Shown piece by piece: positions 7,421 through 13,744 of a stretch of DNA of 15,850 bases. The stretch is taken from contig QYQI01000052.1 in assembly GCA_007280825.1 (NCBI GenBank), positions 1 through 15,850 of the forward strand. Reading direction: 5' to 3'. The stretch's first letter is position 1. The number at the start of each line of letters is the position of its first letter. Position numbers and translations under genes: made by a program. Origin of the DNA: Ignavibacteriales bacterium. Its GTDB lineage: Bacteria > Bacteroidota > Ignavibacteria > Ignavibacteriales > Melioribacteraceae. Below the pieces are notes generated by a model, which was given only the letters and a program-made list of their open reading frames with translations, had not been told where the DNA came from and searched no databases.

Positions 7421-9400
7421 CTATTGATTTAAATTTCTTTTAACCCATTCTTCCAATCCGCCTGTAACAATTAATTCCTGCGCAGCTTCTCCAACGTGAT
7501 CTATAGAATAAGTTTTGTTATTGGCTGTCAAAACGGAATTTAGAAAATCTATCTTAGCAGTGATTTCTGTTTTAACAGTAAGTTTTTCTTTGCCGAATTT
7601 GGTTTTCAAATCATTAACTAATTCGGGACATTCGATGACAAGAAAACCGTTGTTGAGTGCGTTGCGTTTGTAAGTTTCATTGAATGAACCTGCAATGACC
7701 AAACTGATACCACGATACTTAAGCGCAGTTGCTGCTTGTTCACGTGAACTTCCGGTTCCAAAATTAAATCCGCCGACAAGAATATCTCCGTCATTTACAA
7801 TCTTTCCAAATTCGGGGTCGTAATTTTCCATAACAACTTTAGCTTGATCTTGCGGAGTCATGTCATCATTGTATGTGTACTTACCGGGATAAATTCCATC
7901 TGTGTTCAAATTATCTTGATGACAGAAAATTAATTCACCGCTAAGTTGAGAATGGAATCCATCTATGATATTAACTTTTGTTTTAGTTTTTTCTTTTTTT
8001 GAATTTATCTTTATTTCTCCAAGTATTTTGCTGGGAGAATCTTGAAAATCGAAACTAATAAATCCGGCTAACGCAGAAGAAGCAACAACTGCAGGTGAGG
8101 CGAGATAAGCTTGAGCATTCGGTGAACCCATTCTTCCTTTGAAATTTCTGTTGGTTGCAGAAATACCAACTTCACCGCCTTCAAGCAAACCGGTTCCAAG
8201 TCCGATACAAGGACCGCAGCTTGGGGGAAGTGGAATTGCGCCGGCATCAATTAAAATTTTCCAATCGCCGCGTCTTTCACTTTCTGCCTGTACTTCACTT
8301 GATGCTGCGGCAATATAAAATTTAACATGCTCGGCAAATTGTTTACCGCTAACAACTGATGCCGCTTCTGCAATATCATCAACTCGCGAGTTTACACATG
8401 AAAGTAAATATGCTTTGTTGATCTTCACTTGTTTCTTCTTGATCTCAGAAATTGAAGTCATTGTTTTTACTGAGTTCGGTCCGGAAACGTGCGGTTCTAT
8501 CGAAGAGAGATCAATTGAAAGTTCTTTCGCGTAAAATGCATTTGCGTCTGTTTCCAATTCTGACAATTCTTTTTCGAGTTGGGCAATTCTTTTCTCGTTC
8601 ATACGTGGATGAATACCATTTCCATCAATATCAGAATGAACACATTCTAATCCGCGAAGAGCGACAAGTTTTGCGCGACGTTTCAACCAATCAATTGTAA
8701 TTCCATCAATAGGAAATACACCGGCCATTGCGCCCCATTCCGTTGTCATGTTCGAGATCGTAAGTCTCTGATCAATTGATAATTGTTTTGTTCCATCGCC
8801 GACAAACTCAATTGCATGATTTAAAACTTCATCGTGATTAAAAAATCCGCAGAGAGCAATAATAATATCTTTACCAGTCACACCAGGTCGGAGTTCTCCC
8901 TTCAATTCTACTTTTGCAATTGGTGGAACTTGCCACCAAGTACGTGATGTTGCCCAAATTGCTGCTGAATCTGTACGCACGATCGGAGTTCCAAGACAAC
9001 CGATTCCACCGTACATATTTGAATGACTGTCGGATGCAACCGCCATTGTTCCGGGCCAAGCATAACCTTCTTCAATCATAATTTGATGACCAATGCCCCG
9101 ACCAGCTGGATAAAAATCTGCACCCATTGATTTGGAAAACTCTTCGATCTTTTTATACTTCTGTAAATTCTTCTCATCTTTGTTTTGAATATCATGATCG
9201 AGAGTGTGAACAACTTGTCGAGGATTTGCAAGTTTAGTTGCACCAATGCTTTTAAATTTTGGAATTACAGCACCTGTGTTATCGTGTGTCATCACATAAG
9301 CCGGACTGATGGAAATATAATCTCCGGCATGAACAATATGATTTGGTGCTAATCCCACTGCATGTTTCTGAGCAATTTTTTCTATTAGGGTTTGGTTCAT
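7421..9400 (-). CDS. Homoaconitase-like (LYS4-type) aconitase-superfamily hydratase, single chain
   Basis: A 659-residue [4Fe-4S] hydro-lyase with the catalytic and swivel domains on one chain. Cluster ligands are visible: SCVNSR with Cys335, and PSCGPCIG with Cys395 and Cys398. The swivel motif GFNFGTGSSREQAATA is at 544-559. Several blocks read like fungal homoaconitase rather than AcnA, AcnB or LeuC/LeuD: FYPAGRGIGHQIMIEEG at 96-112, ASDSHSNMYGGIGCLGTP at 122-139, NRNFKGRMGS near 417, and NTDGIYPGKYTY at 499-510. These enzymes isomerise 3-hydroxy-tricarboxylic acids (homocitrate to homoisocitrate; related ones citrate to isocitrate). The ATG has a weak GGA site and directly follows a heptamer repeat tract. 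The dehydrogenase encoded upstream could use the product, and the downstream citrate-lyase genes could use the other isomer. The substrate (citrate or homocitrate) cannot be settled by eye; the superfamily is certain and the LYS4 resemblance strong. Confidence 0.88.
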   Translation of the reverse strand: MNQTLIEKIAQKHAVGLAPNHIVHAGDYISISPAYVMTHDNTGAVIPKFKSIGATKLANPRQVVHTLDHDIQNKDEKNLQKYKKIEEFSKSMGADFYPAGRGIGHQIMIEEGYAWPGTMAVASDSHSNMYGGIGCLGTPIVRTDSAAIWATSRTWWQVPPIAKVELKGELRPGVTGKDIIIALCGFFNHDEVLNHAIEFVGDGTKQLSIDQRLTISNMTTEWGAMAGVFPIDGITIDWLKRRAKLVALRGLECVHSDIDGNGIHPRMNEKRIAQLEKELSELETDANAFYAKELSIDLSSIEPHVSGPNSVKTMTSISEIKKKQVKINKAYLLSCVNSRVDDIAEAASVVSGKQFAEHVKFYIAAASSEVQAESERRGDWKILIDAGAIPLPPSCGPCIGLGTGLLEGGEVGISATNRNFKGRMGSPNAQAYLASPAVVASSALAGFISFDFQDSPSKILGEIKINSKKEKTKTKVNIIDGFHSQLSGELIFCHQDNLNTDGIYPGKYTYNDDMTPQDQAKVVMENYDPEFGKIVNDGDILVGGFNFGTGSSREQAATALKYRGISLVIAGSFNETYKRNALNNGFLVIECPELVNDLKTKFGKEKLTVKTEITAKIDFLNSVLTANNKTYSIDHVGEAAQELIVTGGLEEWVKRNLNQ

Positions 9401-9410
9401 AATTATTTCC

Positions 9411-9438
9411 GTGAAAAGTCAAAGGTCAAAAGTGAAAA
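9411..9438 (+). repeat. Heptamer repeat tract, left end of four-helix cassette
   Basis: Four head-to-tail 7-mers of pattern GTSAAAR: GTGAAAA, GTCAAAG, GTCAAAA, GTGAAAA. The tract is an inverted copy of the one at 9833-9860, with 25 of 28 positions identical. It begins exactly 10 bases upstream of the aconitase-type start codon (minus strand) and ends 3 bases from the stop of the four-helix gene. Confidence 0.8.
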
Positions 9439-9441
9439 TGA

Positions 9442-9795
9442 TTAAGTCCTTTGAATTAATTTTGACATCATAGCAAATATTTGATTTATAAGAATATTTA
9501 ATTTATCAATTTGTTCAATATTGATATAAGATAACCGCTGAGCAATTTCAATCTGCGCATCTATTTCAACCAAAGATGATCTTGATATTTCATAAAAACG
9601 TTTTCTTTCGAGACTACTTTTACGAGCAGAACCTTCCGCAATATTAGATATTACTGAAACCGAAGCTCTTCTAAGTTGGCTACTTAAACCAAAAATCTCT
9701 TCTTTAGGAAGAAATTTTGTAACCCGATATATTTCAGTAACTAATTCAATACTTTTATTCCATACATCTAACTTTTTATGATTAAGCTCAAGCAT
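9442..9795 (-). CDS. Four-helix-bundle protein (23S rRNA intervening-sequence family)
   Basis: A 117-residue protein of the four-helix-bundle family first noted in 23S rRNA intervening sequences and related to the Avd accessory protein of diversity-generating retroelements. The family hallmark is LRRASVSVISNIAEGSARKS at 41-60, preceded by FLPKEEIFGLSSQ and followed by amphipathic helices (SRSSLVEIDAQIEIAQRL). The start ATG has a strong GAGGGGG ribosome site about 4 bases upstream, stronger than the sites of the metabolic genes around it. The role of free-standing members is unknown; a nucleic-acid-binding pentamer is reported for relatives. It lies in the same direction as the tricarboxylic-acid genes but is bounded by inverted heptamer tracts at 9411-9438 and 9833-9860, so it is probably an inserted cassette rather than a pathway gene. 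No reverse transcriptase or variable repeat was seen, so it is not part of a local retroelement. Confidence 0.88.
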   Translation of the reverse strand: MLELNHKKLDVWNKSIELVTEIYRVTKFLPKEEIFGLSSQLRRASVSVISNIAEGSARKSSLERKRFYEISRSSLVEIDAQIEIAQRLSYINIEQIDKLNILINQIFAMMSKLIQRT

Positions 9796-9832
9796 TTTTC
9801 CCCCTCATTATTTATTTAAACTTCTCGACTTC

Positions 9833-9860
9833 CTTTCACATTTGACCTTTCACTTTTCAC
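9833..9860 (-). repeat. Heptamer repeat tract, right end of four-helix cassette
   Basis: Read on the minus strand it is GTGAAAA, GTGAAAG, GTCAAAT, GTGAAAG, an inverted copy of 9411-9438. The TGA inside its first heptamer (9857-9859) is the stop codon of the HD-domain gene. GACTT stands on both sides of the tract (9827-9831 and 9861-9865). Confidence 0.8.
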
Positions 9861-10390
9861 GACTTAAACGGTTCGAAAGAAACAAAATCTGCATGATGAA
9901 CAATTATTGATTCTACACTGCGTTTACCAAGATCACCTTCTTTAGAATGATATGCGATTATGTGTAAAACTTCAGGCGGTAAACCGAAACGATCTGCGAT
10001 TGCAACTCCACTGAACGGATGACGAAGTAATTTACCTGTGGGACTTGTAGTTAACTTGCCATCAACTTTATCATATTCGATCAACTTTCCTACATCAATC
10101 AAGATTGCACCGGCAATAAGATAATCCATGTTGATATGTATTGAATCACCGAAATTTCCTTTCATTCGCTTTGCAATTTCAACTGCAAGCTGTACACAAG
10201 TCCGCTTGTGATTCATAAAAGTAATTTTACAATCTTTGAGTAGAAGAGAAAATGGGATTACTTCTAAGTCTTCAGCAGTTAAGGCGGAATTCTCTATTGC
10301 GTAAACCCAGCATTCTGTTACTTTCTCTTTAAGCACACTATCGTTAAGCAACTCAATTTCCGGCCAAAGTTTCTTTACTATTTCTTTCAT
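9857..10390 (-). CDS. HD-domain protein with degenerate HD doublet
   Basis: A 177-residue soluble protein with the HD metal-phosphohydrolase layout: His61 (NHKRTCVQLAVEIAKR), the central doublet region AGAILIDVGKL at 93-103, His124 (LLRHPFSGVAIADRFGLPPE), His148 (AYHSKEGD) and Asp168 (HHADFVSFE). In the usual motif, L-x-H-D-x-G-K, the histidine is present; here it is Ile98 followed by Asp99. One of the metal ligands is therefore missing, and the protein may be catalytically altered or regulatory. The ATG has a GGAG site 5 bases upstream. The stop codon TGA falls inside the heptamer repeat tract at 9833-9860, so the C-terminus may have been changed when the repeat arrived. It lies between the dehydrogenase and aconitase-type genes. 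A regulatory or damage-control role for the tricarboxylic-acid enzymes is possible, but the substrate is unknown. Confidence 0.75.
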   Translation of the reverse strand: MKEIVKKLWPEIELLNDSVLKEKVTECWVYAIENSALTAEDLEVIPFSLLLKDCKITFMNHKRTCVQLAVEIAKRMKGNFGDSIHINMDYLIAGAILIDVGKLIEYDKVDGKLTTSPTGKLLRHPFSGVAIADRFGLPPEVLHIIAYHSKEGDLGKRSVESIIVHHADFVSFEPFKS

Positions 10391-10399
10391 TGTTTCTCC

Positions 10400-10460
10400 G
10401 TGAAAAGTGAAAGGTGAAAAGTCAAAAGAAATTCCGATCTTTTTTCGTTTGATCTTTCAC
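10400..10460. repeat. Heptamer repeat tract with inverted partner, no gene inside
   Basis: On the plus strand 10400-10427 is GTGAAAA, GTGAAAG, GTGAAAA, GTCAAAA. An inverted, more decayed partner lies at 10447-10460 (minus strand GTGAAAG then ATCAAAC). The pair could fold as an imperfect hairpin between the dehydrogenase stop (10470) and the HD gene start (10390). It matches the ends of the cassette at 9411-9860 and begins exactly 10 bases upstream of the HD start codon, as the left tract does for the aconitase-type gene. Confidence 0.65.
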
Positions 10461-10469
10461 GTTTTTCGT

Positions 10470-11648
10470 TTACAGTTTTGAAATCACAGCATCTGTTAAT
10501 TGTTGTGTAGAAACAGCGCCAAGTTGGAATACATCCGCTCCACCTTTTAATTTCATCATATCATATGTGCGGACTTTCCCTTCCTCAATAACTTTTGCAA
10601 TTGCATTTTTTATTTTTGATGCAATCTCTTTTTCACCAATATGTTCCAGCATCATTACTGCACTCATAAACATAGCAATTGGATTAACAATTGATGGATT
10701 TAATTTTTCATATTTTGGTGCTGAACCATGAGTAGGTTCAAACACCGCAACTTCATCGCCAAGATTTGCACTGCATGCGAATCCTAATCCGCCAATCAAT
10801 CCGGCAAAGCCATCACTTATAATATCTCCAAACATATTTTCTGCAACAATAACTCCGTACTCTTCCGGATTTTTAGTTAGCCACATCATCTGTGCATCAA
10901 TATTGGTATCCCATAAAGAAATTTTTGGATATTCTTTCGCAATTTCTTTTGCCATCTTGAACATCATACCGGATGTTTCGCGAAGTACGTTTGGTTTTTC
11001 ACATAGCGTAACATTTGTATATCCAAATTTTTTAGCATACTCAAAAGCAGCACGGATTATTCTTTCACTCGCTTTTTTGGTTACAATTCTTGTTGAGATT
11101 GCCATCTCTTCACTCGGCACATGAGCAAAAGTTTTCATCTTTGGATTTGTTTCAAATGCGTCACGGACAACTTTAGGTGGATTCGTCCATTCAACTCCGG
11201 CGTATAATCCTTCTGTATTTTGTCTGAAGATAACTGTGTTCACCATCGGTTCTTCAAAACCTCCGTTAGCACTTCTGCGGATGAAGTTCAATGGATTCCC
11301 TTTAAAAGAAATACATGGACGTATACAGATATCTAAATTAAATTTTTGTCTTAGCGAAACGATTGGTGAAAAATAAACGTATCCTTTTCCTTGAAGTGAG
11401 GCACTAAGTTCTTTTTCTGCAGCATCTTTAGGTTTGCTTGTAATAGCTCCGAACAAAGCAATTTTGTGTTGTGAGAGTAGATCAATAGTTCTTTGTGGAA
11501 GAGCATTTCCTTCTTTGCACCAAAAATCCCATCCAATATCGCCCCAAACATAATTAGCTTTGAACCCGGCGGCTTCTAATAATCTTATTGATTCTGGTAA
11601 TACTACTTTTCCAATTCCATCTCCGGGAAGGGCAACAATTGTTCTCAT
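10470..11648 (-). CDS. Isocitrate/homoisocitrate-type beta-decarboxylating dehydrogenase
   Basis: A 392-residue member of the isocitrate/isopropylmalate dehydrogenase family, which oxidises and decarboxylates 2-hydroxy-3-carboxylic acids to 2-oxo acids, or reductively carboxylates in reverse. Visible residues: PGDGIG at 8-13; Ser94 and Arg100 in SPIVSLR; Arg110; FRQNTEGLYAGVEW at 141-154 with Tyr149; Lys218 in EKPN; Asp247/Asp251; Asp275/Asp279 in GDIISDG. SPIVSLR and the C-terminal STQQ resemble fungal homoisocitrate dehydrogenase (LYS12: SPIVALR), whereas HGSAPKY at 308-313, Tyr362 and Lys366 resemble the NADP-binding set of E. coli isocitrate dehydrogenase (Lys344, Tyr345, Tyr391, Arg395). 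The ATG has a GAGGA site 7 bases upstream. It is the first gene of the minus-strand cluster, so control of the operon probably acts in the 107-base gap upstream. Substrate (isocitrate or homoisocitrate) is undecided; NADP use is an inference. Confidence 0.87.
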   Translation of the reverse strand: MRTIVALPGDGIGKVVLPESIRLLEAAGFKANYVWGDIGWDFWCKEGNALPQRTIDLLSQHKIALFGAITSKPKDAAEKELSASLQGKGYVYFSPIVSLRQKFNLDICIRPCISFKGNPLNFIRRSANGGFEEPMVNTVIFRQNTEGLYAGVEWTNPPKVVRDAFETNPKMKTFAHVPSEEMAISTRIVTKKASERIIRAAFEYAKKFGYTNVTLCEKPNVLRETSGMMFKMAKEIAKEYPKISLWDTNIDAQMMWLTKNPEEYGVIVAENMFGDIISDGFAGLIGGLGFACSANLGDEVAVFEPTHGSAPKYEKLNPSIVNPIAMFMSAVMMLEHIGEKEIASKIKNAIAKVIEEGKVRTYDMMKLKGGADVFQLGAVSTQQLTDAVISKL

Positions 11649-11755
11649 GATAAGTCCTCAATAATTTGAAAATTTACTATTACAACTTAGAGACTATAGC
11701 ACAATTTGGCAAGGTAAAGAGATTAGAGTTGAATGAATTGTAAAATTATTTTTGA

Positions 11756-13738
11756 TCAAAACTTGAAATCCAACTGAAAACTTAATCTATTATCAACATT
11801 TCTGTTAATAAGTGTATCACCACTTCCCATAGTTTTTTCATTAGGTTTGATAAGTTCGGAATATTTCATCGAAAGTGATAAACCGAATGATGTGTTATAT
11901 CTTGCAACTAAATACCATCGCATTCCATCACCGTAAAGTGCTGGATTAGACATTACTCCAGTAAGATCATTTTCAAATTCATAAACACGTGAATCATATG
12001 AATCAGTTTGGAAGAAAACTATTCTACCGGAAAAACTTAGCGAAGCTGTAGGCGCATATTTTACATCTTGAAATAATAATAAACCTTTTTCTTCGGAACT
12101 GATTGCGGTTGCATAAGTTTTAACTAATTCAATTCTTGATCTCATCTGGATAAATTTAGATAACTTGTAAAGTAATTCCGTTCTCAAATTATCTTTTCTT
12201 CTACTTAGTACACCGTATTCTCCATTTATTGCGGCAACACTTTCTTTTAATTGATTTGTATATCTTAAACGGAATTCCGTATCACGGAATGGTTTTACAG
12301 AATAGTAGATTAAAAATTCATTCCCTTTTATAGCGAGAGGTAATTTTTCATCTCCGATCGGATACTTAAATTGATCATAATAGAAATAGATATTACCGTA
12401 ACTGGTCCGCCATTTAAATCCGGAATAAAAACCGGATTCATTTTGAGTCCCGTCTTTCTCGCCAAAACCGTTTGAATGCAAGCTCCAATAATCATAAGGA
12501 TAATTTCTATAAGAAAAGAGAAGAGAAAAATTCTTATCAACTGCGATTTCCGCACTGTTAATAGTAGCAAGAGAAATTTTATTATATGCAGTTTCTCCAC
12601 TAAAATATAATTTACCAAATGTAAAGCTGTAGCTTCCCGCAAAGTAATCGAAACTATTTCCTGAAGGATCGAGTAAAGAATTATGTTGAAAATCATTTTC
12701 AAAAGTTGAATTGTAATATAGAAGACCGACCGACCCGATTTCACCAAAAGAATAATCGGCAGATATTCCTAATAATTTTTCATTTACTATTCTTTGATGA
12801 GCAACTTCGGAAGAATCGCGATGAAGTCCGTCTAATCTTATGGAAGTGATTTGATTTGTAGATTTATCAATCGAACCATCTAAATTTCTTACTGAATAAA
12901 ATGTGTAGAAATTAAAATTATTAAAACTAAATTGTACTGCAGCACCGCGTAGGGACATGTTCTCATCTGAACTTAAATATGGAATAATACCTTTACCATT
13001 TCTTGGAAGTATCCCAACAGTTTCAATTCCTTTGCTAATTGAATACCTGCTCCAAAGCGTAAGGCCATGCCCAAACTCGAACAAGAAATCTCCCGCGACA
13101 AAATTTTTAATAAAACCAATATCTCTTGCATAGAAATGAAATGTAGTGAAATCGTTAAATGATTTTTCTCCCGGATCTTTTTCTATTAAAACTCCAACAC
13201 GAATGTTTTTGTCTTTGCTCACAACGAAACGATTATAAATTTTCCAGCTCGAGCCGTAATATTTCCCATCACTAAAAGCTTTGTCCTGTTGAAGATCATA
13301 AATACCACGGGAACGAAGTGTGAAATCAATTGCCTTAAAATTTTTATTTATCGAATCAAAAAAAGATACATCTTTAACATCGCCAAAAATCAAATAGGAA
13401 ATTATTCGATCAATCAGTTCCTCGCTAACACCTTCGGCCGATCTTAGATCGTTCTCGTTTTTAATTCCACCCAATAAATTTCTCTGTCTAACAATTGCTA
13501 TTGCCGATTGCCTATCAATATTTGGTATCTTCATTAATTCTGCAATTGAAGCTGTGTTAACGGCAATTTTATTTTGCACCAGATATTCAACCAGATCATA
13601 GTACTCCACACCTTCTTTATCTGTTGTTGCATCTTCGAGGATATCGTATAAATTATTTTGCAAAGTAGTGGTATCTACTTGTGCGTAAAGTATAGGTACA
13701 AAAGAAAAAAATATTGTGAGTAGAAAAAATAATTTCAT
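11756..13738 (-). CDS. Outer-membrane beta-barrel protein with N-terminal helix-hairpin-helix domain
   Basis: A 660-residue secreted protein. A TTG at 13741 would add one residue; the ATG at 13738 is preferred, giving a signal peptide MKLFFLLTIFFSFVPILYA with likely cleavage after Ala19. Residues about 52-118 form a ComEA-like helix-hairpin-helix region (IAVNTASIAELMKIPNIDRQ at 58-77, then AEGVSEELIDRIISYL at 101-116). The remaining 540 residues are rich in alternating aromatic strands (for example FHFYARDIGF, KWRTSYGNIYFYYDQF) and end in the barrel-type terminal strand RLSFQLDFKF, as expected for insertion by BamA. In soluble proteins this helix-hairpin-helix binds DNA; its role on an outer-membrane barrel is unknown, and DNA uptake is only a speculation. 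The gene begins 6 bases after the stop of the PorV-like gene, so the two are one operon. Barrel and domain order are well supported; function is not. Confidence 0.75.
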   Translation of the reverse strand: MKLFFLLTIFFSFVPILYAQVDTTTLQNNLYDILEDATTDKEGVEYYDLVEYLVQNKIAVNTASIAELMKIPNIDRQSAIAIVRQRNLLGGIKNENDLRSAEGVSEELIDRIISYLIFGDVKDVSFFDSINKNFKAIDFTLRSRGIYDLQQDKAFSDGKYYGSSWKIYNRFVVSKDKNIRVGVLIEKDPGEKSFNDFTTFHFYARDIGFIKNFVAGDFLFEFGHGLTLWSRYSISKGIETVGILPRNGKGIIPYLSSDENMSLRGAAVQFSFNNFNFYTFYSVRNLDGSIDKSTNQITSIRLDGLHRDSSEVAHQRIVNEKLLGISADYSFGEIGSVGLLYYNSTFENDFQHNSLLDPSGNSFDYFAGSYSFTFGKLYFSGETAYNKISLATINSAEIAVDKNFSLLFSYRNYPYDYWSLHSNGFGEKDGTQNESGFYSGFKWRTSYGNIYFYYDQFKYPIGDEKLPLAIKGNEFLIYYSVKPFRDTEFRLRYTNQLKESVAAINGEYGVLSRRKDNLRTELLYKLSKFIQMRSRIELVKTYATAISSEEKGLLLFQDVKYAPTASLSFSGRIVFFQTDSYDSRVYEFENDLTGVMSNPALYGDGMRWYLVARYNTSFGLSLSMKYSELIKPNEKTMGSGDTLINRNVDNRLSFQLDFKF

Positions 13739-13744
13739 CAAAAA

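Larger units (their letters stand above)
9411..9860. mobile_element. Putative repeat-bounded four-helix-bundle cassette (450 bp)
   Basis: A 450-bp segment bounded by 28-bp inverted repeats made of GTSAAAR heptamers and containing a single complete gene for a four-helix-bundle (23S rRNA intervening-sequence-type) protein. It sits between the HD-domain gene and the aconitase-type gene in an otherwise consistently arranged metabolic cluster. The neighbouring intergenic gap at 10400-10460 has the same kind of repeat in an inverted pair but no gene inside, like an empty version. No transposase is encoded, so any movement would need help in trans. The only possible target duplication is GACTT on both sides of the right-hand tract, which is weak. 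That this is a mobile unit is inference from its structure. Confidence 0.4.

Noticed and set aside
9411..9860. Diversity-generating retroelement with the four-helix gene as avd
   Set aside because: No reverse transcriptase or template/variable repeat pair lies in the window.
9411..10460. CRISPR array from the heptamer tracts
   Set aside because: The repeat unit is 7 bases with no spacers and the tracts are inverted, so it is not a CRISPR array.
11693..11698. Minus-strand TATAGT upstream of the dehydrogenase as a -10 box
   Set aside because: No matching -35 element stands at 16-18 bases (CTCTTT or TCTTTA), and Bacteroidota-type promoters differ; left as a guess.
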